A stretch of 64,000 nucleotides of DNA. Origin: Austwickia sp. Its GTDB lineage: Bacteria; Actinomycetota; Actinomycetes; Actinomycetales; Dermatophilaceae. The stretch covers positions 806,001 to 870,000 of the forward strand of contig JADJTI010000006.1 of assembly GCA_016711265.1 (NCBI GenBank), written 5' to 3'. A program made the position numbers and the translations under genes. This document shows positions 7,753 through 16,187 of the stretch, piece after piece (within the stretch, counting starts at the first letter, position 1; the number at the start of each line of letters is the position of its first letter). The notes beneath the pieces were generated by a model. The model did no database searches, had not been told where the DNA came from, and worked only from the letters and a program-made list of their open reading frames with translations.

Positions 7753-9327
7753 TCAGGTCGGGGCATCCCCGCGCTCGGTGACCGGTCGACGTACCGGATC
7801 CGGCGTCACCGCGGTCTCGCGCAGCGCCAACCAGATCCGCGCCGTGTGGTCGGGGTCGCTGAGATCGGCGCCCAGGGCGTGCTCGGCCCGGGCGATGTGG
7901 GCGCGCACCGAGTTGCGGTGCAGCCCAAGCTCGGCGGCGGTGCGTTGCCACGATCCCCGGTTGCGGACGTACGCGGTGACCGTGGTCAGGATGCCCTCAC
8001 CGGCCCGGACCAGCGGCGCCAGAGTCTCCTCCGCCCATTCGCGGGTCACGAACGGCACCGGGTCGTGCGGGCGCCAGGTCTGAGCCTGGCCGGGGGCCAG
8101 GCTGCGGGCCCGGGTGTCGAGCATCACCCGGGTGGTGTGGACCTCCGCCAGCGACACCACGGGACCGAGCACCACGCACGCCGGGCTCCCGGCATCGGCC
8201 AAGGCTGCGGCGACCGCGTCGGGGCGAGGTTCGCCGGCCCTGGCCGGCAGCATCAACCACACCCCGGTCTCGGTCGTCGTACCCCACCAGCGAGAGCTGT
8301 CCGTCCCGCCCAGCCCGAGGGCCTGGACCACGACGTCCAGGGTGGCGGGGGCCGGGCCACGGGCGGCGACCACCCGGACCCGTGCCGGGGGCGCGTCGAC
8401 CCCTAGCCGCTCGGCCAGGCTGGGGGCCGCCGCCAGATGGCCGTCGTCCACCAGGTGAGCGATGGCGGCCCGGGCGGTATGCCGACCGGTCAGCCAGGCC
8501 CGGCGATGGGTGGCCTCCAGGCCCAGCAGTGTCAGGGTCATCATCACCAGCCCCCGGGCGTCCCCGCTCGGCCGATCCGAGAGCACCGCCAGGTAGGAGG
8601 CAACGTCGCCGTCGCACAGCACCGGGTGCAGGACGGCGTGATGCTCCCGCAGCGGGAACGAGGCAGCGGTGTGCGGGCCGGCGTGGCGCAGGCGATGGAC
8701 CGCCTCGGCCAGGTCGGCTAGATCCTCGGGGCCGGGTGGGTGGCTGGCCCACAGCGGCCGCCCGCGCAGGTCGGTCAGCACAGCCTGGCCGTCGATCGCC
8801 GTCGCCAGCTGAGCCAGGATCTCCGGGACCGGTTCGGGGGCGGCCGCTGCCGTGACCAGCCGGTGTTGGTAGTGCAGAGCCTCCTGGAGCTCGCGTTCGG
8901 CGGCGCCGCCGACCAGCGACCAGAACTGCCGGGTGATCCGCTGGAAGGGTTCGGCGGCGGGCACGGTCAGCAGCGGCAGTCCCTGCCGTTCGCAGGCCCG
9001 CACCAGCACCGGGGGCACCGCGGCGTGGACCGGGCCAAGGCCCAGCGCCAGAGCGGCCACCCCGTGACCCGTCAGGCGGCGTACGTAGGCCCGACACCCG
9101 GAGGGGCTGGCCGGCAGGGCCATGCCCGTGGTCAGCAGAAGTTCGCCACCGTCGAGGTACGCCGTGGGATCGACCAGTTCGCTGATGTGTACGGCGCGGA
9201 GCACGGTCTGCGCAGCCGCGGCGGCGAGCTCCGGGTCGGCGGGCATGACCGGGTCCAGCGCCCCCGGCACGGCGCCGATCAGCTGGGCGATGGTGGTGGT
9301 CGCCGGGCCCTCGCCGACCCTGGTCAT
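7753..9327 (-). CDS. PucR-family transcriptional regulator
   Basis: 524 residues from ATG 9327; the frame is open to 9402, but that extension would run through the duplicated leader and is not used. Seen: an N-terminal PucR-type sensor region (LLTTGMALPAS, GVAALALGLG), a GGDEF-like middle region, and a C-terminal PucR helix-turn-helix, GSWQRTAAELGLHRNSVRAH. PucR proteins typically sense purine or amine-type catabolic substrates. A TACTCG hexamer stands 6 nt before the start, compatible with leaderless expression. It lies between the permease and gabT units, each preceded by the same 57-bp leader, and is the obvious candidate regulator of both. Confidence 0.85.
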   Translation of the reverse strand: MTRVGEGPATTTIAQLIGAVPGALDPVMPADPELAAAAAQTVLRAVHISELVDPTAYLDGGELLLTTGMALPASPSGCRAYVRRLTGHGVAALALGLGPVHAAVPPVLVRACERQGLPLLTVPAAEPFQRITRQFWSLVGGAAERELQEALHYQHRLVTAAAAPEPVPEILAQLATAIDGQAVLTDLRGRPLWASHPPGPEDLADLAEAVHRLRHAGPHTAASFPLREHHAVLHPVLCDGDVASYLAVLSDRPSGDARGLVMMTLTLLGLEATHRRAWLTGRHTARAAIAHLVDDGHLAAAPSLAERLGVDAPPARVRVVAARGPAPATLDVVVQALGLGGTDSSRWWGTTTETGVWLMLPARAGEPRPDAVAAALADAGSPACVVLGPVVSLAEVHTTRVMLDTRARSLAPGQAQTWRPHDPVPFVTREWAEETLAPLVRAGEGILTTVTAYVRNRGSWQRTAAELGLHRNSVRAHIARAEHALGADLSDPDHTARIWLALRETAVTPDPVRRPVTERGDAPT

Positions 9328-9403
9328 TTCGTCCGAGTATGGAGTCAGCTGGGATGAAACGTCTAGCGACAGGTGCTCACCCGTTCGCCACCATCGAGGC
9401 ACC
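9327..9403 (+). promoter_or_regulatory. Shared leader/operator copy B, between pucR and the gabT operon
   Basis: The 57-bp block 9347-9403 duplicates 6155-6211. The upstream half-site TTTCGTCC (9327-9334) touches the pucR start codon, and the other half GGGATGAAA is at 9351-9359. A regulator bound here would sit over the pucR start and upstream of gabT at once, so auto-control by PucR is plausible. Confidence 0.65.
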
Positions 9404-9448
9404 AGCGCGCCGCTTCGCCGTGATCCCCTTCGTCACCTGGAGACCGCC

Positions 9449-10813
9449 ATGCCTGACTCACGCAGCGCTTCCACCCTCGCCCCGACCGAGATCGTCCAGC
9501 GCCGCGAGGTGCGCACCGCCATCCCCGGACCTGTGTCGCAGGACCACCACGCGCGCCGCCAGCGGGCGGTCTCCAGCGGGTTCGGCATCGTTCTGCCGGT
9601 GTTCGTCGAGCGCATGGGCGGGGGGATCATCGTCGACGTGGACGGGAACCACCTGATCGATCTGGCCTCCGGGATCGCCGTGACCAGCGTCGGCGCCAGC
9701 GCCCCGGACGTCGTACGCCGGGTGCAGGAGCAGGTGGCCCGATTCACCCACACCTGCTTCATGGTCACCGAGTACGACGGGTTCGTGCAGGTCTGCGAGA
9801 AACTCAACGAGCTCACCCCCGGCGACCACGACAAGCGGACGGCGTTGTTCTCCACCGGCGCCGAGGCGATCGAGAACGCGATCAAGATCGCCCGGGTGGC
9901 CACGGGGCGGACGGCCGTGGTCACCTTCGGCCACGCCTACCACGGCCGCACCCTGCTCACGATGACCATGACCGCCAAGAACGCGCCGTACAAGGACGGT
10001 TTCGGGCCGTTCGCCCCCGAGGTGTACCGGGCGCCGCTGCCTTACCCCTACCGGTGGGGCGCGGATCCGCAGGCCTGTGCCGAGCAGGCGTACGCCGAGC
10101 TGGAGGATCTGGTGCTCAAGCAGATCGGCGCCCGGCACACGGCCGCGATCGTCATCGAACCCATCCAGGGGGAGGGCGGGTTCATCGTGCCGCCGCCGGG
10201 GTTCCTGCGCTCGGTGCAGGATCTGGCCAACGCCCACGGGATCGTGCTGGTCGTCGACGAGATCCAGACCGGCCTGGCGCGCACCGGGCGGATGTTCGCC
10301 TGCGAGTACGACGAGGTTGTGCCCGACCTGATCACCACCGCCAAGGCCCTCGGCGGGGGCCTGCCGTTGGCGGCGGTCACCGGCAGGGCCGAGCTGATGG
10401 ACGCCGTCCATGCCGGAGGTCTGGGCGGCACGTACGCCGGCAACCCGCTGGCCTGCGCCGCGGCACTCGGGGTGTTCGAGACCATCGAACGCGACAACCT
10501 GGTGGCCCGGGCCGTGGCCATCGGCGAACGGATCCGCGGGCACCTCGACCCGCTGCTCGGCCAGGTGGCCGCGGTGGGCGAGGTCCGCGGGCGCGGTGCG
10601 ATGCAGGCGATCGAGTTCGTCGTACCGGGCTCCAAGGAGCCCGACGCCCAGGCGGCGGCCACGGTCTCGGCGGCCTGCCACCGCGAGGGGGTGCTCACCC
10701 TGACGTGTGGAACGTACGGCAACGTGATCCGGATGCTGCCCCCGCTGGTCACCGGCGACGAACTCATCGATGACGCGATGGGCGTGCTGGTCACGGCGTG
10801 CCGGGGACTGTGA
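9449..10813 (+). CDS. gabT: Class III omega-aminotransferase, GABA/5-aminovalerate type
   Basis: 454 residues from the ATG at 9449 with GGAG upstream. It is a fold-type I PLP enzyme: GAEAIENAIKIAR phosphate-binding region, VVDEIQTG with Asp270 for the pyridine nitrogen, and AKALGGGLPLAAVTG with Lys299 as the Schiff-base lysine. It transfers the terminal amino group of GABA or 5-aminovalerate to 2-oxoglutarate. The operon continues into a semialdehyde dehydrogenase, a CoA-transferase and glutaryl-CoA dehydrogenase, which favours 5-aminovalerate (a DavT role). The stop and the next ATG overlap by 1 nt. Confidence 0.9.
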   Translation: MPDSRSASTLAPTEIVQRREVRTAIPGPVSQDHHARRQRAVSSGFGIVLPVFVERMGGGIIVDVDGNHLIDLASGIAVTSVGASAPDVVRRVQEQVARFTHTCFMVTEYDGFVQVCEKLNELTPGDHDKRTALFSTGAEAIENAIKIARVATGRTAVVTFGHAYHGRTLLTMTMTAKNAPYKDGFGPFAPEVYRAPLPYPYRWGADPQACAEQAYAELEDLVLKQIGARHTAAIVIEPIQGEGGFIVPPPGFLRSVQDLANAHGIVLVVDEIQTGLARTGRMFACEYDEVVPDLITTAKALGGGLPLAAVTGRAELMDAVHAGGLGGTYAGNPLACAAALGVFETIERDNLVARAVAIGERIRGHLDPLLGQVAAVGEVRGRGAMQAIEFVVPGSKEPDAQAAATVSAACHREGVLTLTCGTYGNVIRMLPPLVTGDELIDDAMGVLVTACRGL

Positions 10814-12297
10814 TGACCGCCGTCTCGACTCTCGCCGACAGCCCTGAGCAGGTCGAAACGGTCATGGCGGCGGCGAGCGCGGCTGCTGCCGAGGTGTCCG
10901 CTGCCACCCCGAGCACCCGAGCCGAATGGCTGGAGGCGATCGCGGCGGACGTGGAGGCCGACGTCGAGGAGCTGACCCGGATCGCCGACCTCGAGACCGG
11001 ACTGGGGCCGACGCGGCTCTCGGGGGAGGTCAGTCGGTGCGCGCAGCAGTTGCGGTTCTATGCGGCGGTCGCCGTCGAGGGCAGCTGGCTGGAGGCGACC
11101 ATCGACCACGCGAACGGCGCGACCCCGGACCTGCGTCGGATCCGGCGGGCGCTGGGTCCGGTGGCCGTCTTCGGCGCCAGCAACTTCCCCTTCGGGTTCG
11201 GCACCCTGGGCAATGACACCGGATCGGCCCTGGCGGCCGGATGCCCGGTGGTGGTCAAGGGGCATCCGGCCCACCCCGACACGCATGCCCGGTTGCTGGA
11301 TCTGGCGGCGCAGGCACTGTCGCGAGTCGGCGCGCCCGCCGGGGTGTTGGGCGGGGTCAGCGGCTTCGCGGCCGGTCAGGCCCTGGTGAGCCACGCGGCG
11401 GTGACGGCGGTGGCGTTCACCGGTTCCCAGCAGGGCGGGCTGGCGCTGTGGCGCGAGGCGAACGCCCGGGACGTGGTGATCCCGGTCTTTGCGGAGATGG
11501 GGACGGTGAACCCGGTCGTGGTGACCCCAGCCGCGGCAGCCGCCCGCGCCGAAGAGATTGCGACCGGGTGCGTGGGGTCGTTCACCCTCGGCGTTGGGCA
11601 GTTCTGCACCAAGCCCGGCCTGCTGCTGGTGCCAGCGGGCAGCGGGATCGGGGACCGGTTGGTGGCGGCCCTGCAGGGGGCAGCACCGGGCGGGCGGATG
11701 CTCACCGACGCCATCGCGGCCGGGTACGACGCCGGGTTGGCACGGTTGACCGCGGCCGGTGCCCGGGTGCTCGGCCGCGCCGATGCTGGCGACGCTGCGG
11801 CGGCCGCTGCGGCGGCCGCTGCGGCGGCCGTCCTGAGCGTGCCGGCCTCATCGGTGCTCACGGGATCGGCGGTGCTGGAGGAGTGCTTCGGGCCGGTGAT
11901 CGTGCTGGTCGAGTACGCCGATCAGGCCGAGCGCGATCGGGTGCTGGGCTGCCTGCAGGGTGCCCTGGTGGCCGGCGTGATGTCCGGCGGGCCGCGGGAC
12001 GCCGACGTCGCCGGCCTCGTGCCGATGTTGGCCGCAACGGCGGGCCGGGTCACCGTCGACGCCTGGCCGACCGGCGTGGCCACCACGTGGGCGCAGCATC
12101 ACGGCGGTCCCTGGCCGGCGACCAGCAATCCGGCCAGCACGTCCGTGGGAGCCGCGGCGCTGAGCAGGTTCACCCGCCCGGTGGCCTACCAGGGGGTGCC
12201 GACGTCGGCGCTGCCGGAGGCGCTCCGGGATGAGTGCCCGTGGCCGATCCCACGCCGGATCGACGGCCGCCTGGTGGTGCCGGAGGTCACCTCGTGA
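10813..12297 (+). CDS. NADP-type aldehyde dehydrogenase, probable glutarate semialdehyde dehydrogenase
   Basis: 494 residues. It resembles the ALDH subgroup annotated as 2,5-dioxovalerate (ketoglutarate semialdehyde) dehydrogenase: ASNFPFGFGTLGNDTGSALAAG, general-base Glu228 in FAEMGTVNP, and nucleophile Cys265 in VGQFCTKPG. In this operon the expected substrate is the aminotransferase product, glutarate (or succinate) semialdehyde, oxidised to the dicarboxylate. An uninterrupted alanine run around residues 328-340 is encoded by three exact 12-bp repeats, an unusual insertion for the family. It is coupled to gabT by a 1-nt overlap and to the CoA-transferase by GTGA. Confidence 0.85.
   Translation: MTAVSTLADSPEQVETVMAAASAAAAEVSAATPSTRAEWLEAIAADVEADVEELTRIADLETGLGPTRLSGEVSRCAQQLRFYAAVAVEGSWLEATIDHANGATPDLRRIRRALGPVAVFGASNFPFGFGTLGNDTGSALAAGCPVVVKGHPAHPDTHARLLDLAAQALSRVGAPAGVLGGVSGFAAGQALVSHAAVTAVAFTGSQQGGLALWREANARDVVIPVFAEMGTVNPVVVTPAAAAARAEEIATGCVGSFTLGVGQFCTKPGLLLVPAGSGIGDRLVAALQGAAPGGRMLTDAIAAGYDAGLARLTAAGARVLGRADAGDAAAAAAAAAAAAVLSVPASSVLTGSAVLEECFGPVIVLVEYADQAERDRVLGCLQGALVAGVMSGGPRDADVAGLVPMLAATAGRVTVDAWPTGVATTWAQHHGGPWPATSNPASTSVGAAALSRFTRPVAYQGVPTSALPEALRDECPWPIPRRIDGRLVVPEVTS
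11794..11829 (+). repeat. Three exact 12-bp tandem repeats inside the aldehyde dehydrogenase gene
   Basis: The unit GCTGCGGCGGCC occurs three times back to back and encodes part of an alanine tract. Being in frame, a change in copy number would add or remove four alanines without a frameshift. Confidence 0.95.
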
Positions 12298-13532
12298 ACG
12301 GACGTGACGACCTGGGCGCAGGCGACGGCCTGGGCGCGCTGGGCGGGCCAGGCGAAGCGACGTCGGCGCCGCTGGCGGGCATCGTGGTGGCCGACTTCAG
12401 CCGCGTGCTCGCTGGTCCGTACGCCTCGATGTTCCTGGCCGACCTCGGGGCCACGGTGATCAAGATCGAGAGACCCGGCACGGGCGACGACACCCGCGCG
12501 TGGGGTCCGCCGTGGACCTGCGTGGCCAGCTCGTACTTCGAGTCGGTGAACCGTTCGAAGCTGAGCGTCACGCTCGACCTTGCCGATGCCCAGGACCGGG
12601 CGGTGGCCCGACGCATGGCCGAGCGGGCCGACGTACTCGTGGAGAACTTCAAGACCGGCACGTTGGATCGCTACGGCCTCGGGTATTCGGCATTGCAGAG
12701 CGTCAACCCCGGCCTGGTCTACGCCTCGGTGACCGGTTTCGGCAGCGCGGGGGGTGCGAGCCTGCCGGGCTATGACTTCCTCGTGCAGGCGGTCGGCGGG
12801 CTCATGAGCATCACCGGGGAGCCGGGAGGGGAGCCGCTGAAAGTGGGGGTGGCCTTGGTCGACGTATTGACCGGCAAGGACGCGACCATCGGCATCCTGG
12901 CCGCGCTGCGGGCCAGGGAGGTGACCGGGCGCGGCCGTCGGATCGAGGTCAACTTGTTGTCAAGTCTGCTGGGGTCCCTGGTGAATCAGGCCAGCGGTAC
13001 CTTGGCGACCGGTCAGTCGCCGGGTCGGCTCGGCAACCGGCATCCGAGCATCACCCCGTACGAGACGCTGAACTGCGCCGATGCGCCGCTCGCGATCGCG
13101 TGTGGCAACGACGGCCAGTTCGCTCGGTTGGTGGCCACGCTGGGGATCCCCGGGCTGGCGGCCGACCCTCGGTTCCTGACGAACGCCGACCGGGTCGCCC
13201 ATCGCGAGGAGCTGGTCGCGGCGCTGGAATCCGCTCTGGCCACCGACACCGCGGCGCGCTGGGAGGCGGCCTTGGTGTCCGCCGGGCTGGCTGCCGGTCG
13301 GGTCGGCACCATCGCTGAGGCCATCGAGCGGGCGCGGGCCCTGGGTTTGGACCCGACGTACGAGGTGGGTCCCGGGCGTCCGGCGCAGGTACGTCACCCG
13401 ATCCTGTACTCCGACCATGTCCCCCGCAGGGACCTGCCCCCGCCGACGCTCGGCCAGCATAGTGACGTGATTCGCCAGCGGTTCGGGCCGGAACCGCTGC
13501 AGACCAACGAGACCCCTGAGGCGATACCGTGA
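12294..13532 (+). CDS. Class III (CaiB/BaiF) CoA-transferase, probable succinyl-CoA:glutarate CoA-transferase
   Basis: 412 residues from a GTG whose last two bases begin the upstream TGA, so translation is coupled. Seen: IVVADFSRVLAGPYASMFLADLGATVIKIERP, the family N-terminus, and GYDFLVQA with Asp161 at the position of the catalytic aspartate that forms the CoA anhydride. It moves CoA between carboxylic acids. Placed directly before glutaryl-CoA dehydrogenase, it most likely activates glutarate using succinyl-CoA, like mammalian SUGCT. The donor is inferred, not visible. Confidence 0.85.
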   Translation: MNGRDDLGAGDGLGALGGPGEATSAPLAGIVVADFSRVLAGPYASMFLADLGATVIKIERPGTGDDTRAWGPPWTCVASSYFESVNRSKLSVTLDLADAQDRAVARRMAERADVLVENFKTGTLDRYGLGYSALQSVNPGLVYASVTGFGSAGGASLPGYDFLVQAVGGLMSITGEPGGEPLKVGVALVDVLTGKDATIGILAALRAREVTGRGRRIEVNLLSSLLGSLVNQASGTLATGQSPGRLGNRHPSITPYETLNCADAPLAIACGNDGQFARLVATLGIPGLAADPRFLTNADRVAHREELVAALESALATDTAARWEAALVSAGLAAGRVGTIAEAIERARALGLDPTYEVGPGRPAQVRHPILYSDHVPRRDLPPPTLGQHSDVIRQRFGPEPLQTNETPEAIP

Positions 13533-14725
13533 ACACGAAAGCCAGCCCCCGCCAGCTCAACCCCGCCGACCTCATCGACTTTGACAGTTTATTGTCAGTC
13601 GAGGAGAAGATGATCCGGGACACCGTGCGCAAGGTCTGCGACGACGTGGTCGAACCCCACATCCGCGACTGGTACGAGCAGGGTGAGGTCCCGGCCCGCG
13701 AACTGGCCCAGGAGTTCGCCAAGATCGGGCTGCTCGGGATGCACCTGGAAGGCTACGGCTGCGCCGGGATGTCGGCGGTCGCCTACGGCCTGGCCTGCCT
13801 GGAGCTGGAGGCCTCCGACTCCGGGGTGCGGTCGCTGGTGTCGGTCCAGGGCTCGCTGGCGATGTTCGCGATCTGGAAGTGGGGGAGCGAGGCCCACAAG
13901 CAGGAGTGGCTGCCGCGACTGGCCGCCGGCGAGGCCATCGGCTGCTTCGGCCTCACCGAACCCGACTTCGGCTCCGACCCCGGCTCGATGGCCACCCACG
14001 CCGAGCGAGACGGCGACGACTGGGTGCTCAACGGATCGAAGATGTGGATCACCAACGGCACCGTGGCCGATGTCGCGGTCGTCTGGGCCAACGCAGGCCC
14101 CGAGTACGGCGGGATCCGCGGCTTCGTCGTACCGACCGATGCCCCCGGGTTCACCGCGCCGAAGATGAAGCACAAGATGAGCCTGCGCGCCTCGATCACC
14201 TCCGAGCTGTACCTGCAGGACGTGCGGCTACCGGCCGAGGCGATCTTCCCCGAGGTGCGCGGGCTGAAGGGACCGCTGTCGTGCCTGAGTGAAGCGCGGT
14301 ACGGGATCGTGTGGGGAGCCGTCGGCGCTGGTCGGACCGCGTTGGAGGCGGCCCGCCGGTACGCCACCGAGCGCACCCAGTTCGGCGCACCGCTGGCCCG
14401 GTTCCAACTGACCCAGGGCAAACTGGCGTGGATGTCTACGGAGATCTCGTTGGGTCTGCTGCTGTCCCTGCACCTGGGCCGGCTCAAGGACGAGGTCGGC
14501 TTGCGACCCGAGCAGGTCAGCGTCGGCAAGTACAACAACGTGACCAAGGCGCTGGAGGTCTGCCGGATGGCTCGGACCATCCTGGGCGCCAACGGCATCA
14601 GCGGCGAGTTCCCGGTGATGCGGCACGCCAACAACCTGGAGTCGGTGCTGACGTACGAAGGGACTGCCGAGATCCACGCGCTGACGATCGGGGGCGCGAT
14701 GACGGGGGTCGGCGCCTTCCGCTGA
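13529..14725 (+). CDS. gcdH: Glutaryl-CoA dehydrogenase
   Basis: 398 residues from a GTG overlapping the upstream stop. It is an acyl-CoA dehydrogenase with the glutaryl-specific features: SGVRSLVSVQGS with Arg101 matching the residue that binds the distal carboxylate in human GCDH, GCFGLTEPDFGSDPGS for FAD and substrate, and LTYEGTAEIHAL with Glu377 as the catalytic base. It oxidises and decarboxylates glutaryl-CoA to crotonyl-CoA and passes electrons to ETF. It is the last gene of the four-gene coupled operon and the strongest evidence that the pathway handles C5 dicarboxylates. Confidence 0.92.
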   Translation: MNTKASPRQLNPADLIDFDSLLSVEEKMIRDTVRKVCDDVVEPHIRDWYEQGEVPARELAQEFAKIGLLGMHLEGYGCAGMSAVAYGLACLELEASDSGVRSLVSVQGSLAMFAIWKWGSEAHKQEWLPRLAAGEAIGCFGLTEPDFGSDPGSMATHAERDGDDWVLNGSKMWITNGTVADVAVVWANAGPEYGGIRGFVVPTDAPGFTAPKMKHKMSLRASITSELYLQDVRLPAEAIFPEVRGLKGPLSCLSEARYGIVWGAVGAGRTALEAARRYATERTQFGAPLARFQLTQGKLAWMSTEISLGLLLSLHLGRLKDEVGLRPEQVSVGKYNNVTKALEVCRMARTILGANGISGEFPVMRHANNLESVLTYEGTAEIHALTIGGAMTGVGAFR

Positions 14726-15045
14726 TGCCTCCGGGCCTGGATGCGGTGGTACGCCGCCCGCTCGGCGCCGCTGAAACGTCGATTGCGGACCGCGCGCGCT
14801 GCCGAGAAGTCACTCCGGTGCGGTTCGCGTCGACGATTCGGTGCGCAACTGACTCTTCGGCGCTGGGAAGGGTGCGGAATCGCCTTCTCGTGAGGGTCAG
14901 GCGTTCAAGGCTCAGAAGGAGCGTCCTCAGCAGCAGGCGACCAACCACAGGGGGCCCCGACGGGGCACGCCGAATCGAATGCTGGAGTGCGCAACGAAAG
15001 CCTGGATGCACCTGAGCCCAAGGCCTATGGCCTGCGGAAACATGG
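14726..15045. other. 320-bp gap between gcdH and tRNA-Pro
   Basis: No gene is supported. There are short palindromes (GGGGCCCCGACGGGGC, and AGGCCTATGGCCT close to the tRNA 3' end) but no hairpin followed by a T-run on either strand. Overlapping reading frames here are shadows of the tRNA region. Confidence 0.4.
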
Positions 15046-15119
<74 letters not shown>

Positions 15120-15255
15120 TGGCTTGCCGCTCCAGCGTCAGGGCCCGAGGGTTCCCGCTGTCGCAGCGACGCCCCAGCATAGCCAAGCGGGGGGCCAGTT
15201 TCCCAATCGGTTGACCGACCCGCACGACCCGCCGAGACGACGACAACGCCCCCGA

Positions 15256-16185
15256 TCAGGTTGCTCTAGCCACCAGGGTCAGCAGAGACGCCTCCGGCCG
15301 ACAAGCGAACCGGACCGGCGCGTACGGCGAGGTGCCCAGCCCGGCGCCGACGTGCATCCACGCCGCATCGGGGGGTGCCGCAGCAGCGGGTACGCCGTTC
15401 GCGCCCGGCCACCAGCGGGTCACGCCCTTGGCTCGGCGGGTGTCCAGGTCGCAGTTGGTCACCAGCGCGCCGTAGAAGGGCAGTGCCAGTTGTCCGCCGT
15501 GGGTGTGACCCGCCATCACCAGGCTGGCGCCGTCGCGCACCATCGCGTCCAAGATCCGGGTGTACGGCGCGTGCACCACGCCCATGGTCAGGTCCGCCCC
15601 CCTGTCGGCGGGGCCGGCGACGGCGTCGTACCGGTCGTAGCGGTGGTGTGGATCGTCCACGCCCACCAGCTCGAAACGCACTCCACCGGCAGACAGGTGG
15701 GCCCGCTGATTGGTCAGGTCGCGCCAGCCCCCCGAGGCTAGCCCGGCGACCAATTCGTCGGTGGGCAGCCGCTCTCCGCGAGGCCGGTCGACCCGCTTGG
15801 TCAGGTAGCGCGTGGGGTTCTTGGGGGTCGGGGCCCAGTAGTCGTTCGATCCCAGCACGAACGCCCCCGGCAGGCCGAGGAACGGTTCCATCGCGTGGAT
15901 GAGCGGGTCGACCGACCGGGCATCGGCCAGGTTATCGCCGGTGTTGAGCACCATGTCGGGGCCCAGGTCCGCCAGAGCCCGCACCCAGGCGACCTTGCGC
16001 CGCTGGTTCGGCATCAGATGCAGGTCCGTGAGGTGCAGGATGCGCACCGGCGGCGCCCCGGGCGGCAGCACCGGCACGGTGTACCGGCGAAGGGTGAAGG
16101 CGTTCCGTTCGATGAGTCCGGCGTAGGCCAGGCCAAGCCCGGCCGCCAGGCCGAGGCCGCCGGCGACCTGACGGGGTCGGCCCAT
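15256..16185 (-). CDS. Calcineurin-like metallophosphoesterase, membrane-anchored
   Basis: 309 residues with a hydrophobic N-terminal segment (about residues 8-22) that could anchor or export it. Metal-binding motifs appear in order: HLTDLHLM (DxH), NTGDNLAD (GDN), LGSNDYW (GNHD variant, GSND), and AGHTHGGQ. It hydrolyses phosphoesters with a binuclear metal centre; the substrate is unknown. Its start is 2 bp downstream of the ponA2 stop on the same strand, so it is transcribed with the PBP gene. The same neighbour is found in M. tuberculosis (Rv3683 beside ponA2). Confidence 0.9.
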   Translation of the reverse strand: MGRPRQVAGGLGLAAGLGLAYAGLIERNAFTLRRYTVPVLPPGAPPVRILHLTDLHLMPNQRRKVAWVRALADLGPDMVLNTGDNLADARSVDPLIHAMEPFLGLPGAFVLGSNDYWAPTPKNPTRYLTKRVDRPRGERLPTDELVAGLASGGWRDLTNQRAHLSAGGVRFELVGVDDPHHRYDRYDAVAGPADRGADLTMGVVHAPYTRILDAMVRDGASLVMAGHTHGGQLALPFYGALVTNCDLDTRRAKGVTRWWPGANGVPAAAAPPDAAWMHVGAGLGTSPYAPVRFACRPEASLLTLVARAT

Positions 16186-16187
16186 GC

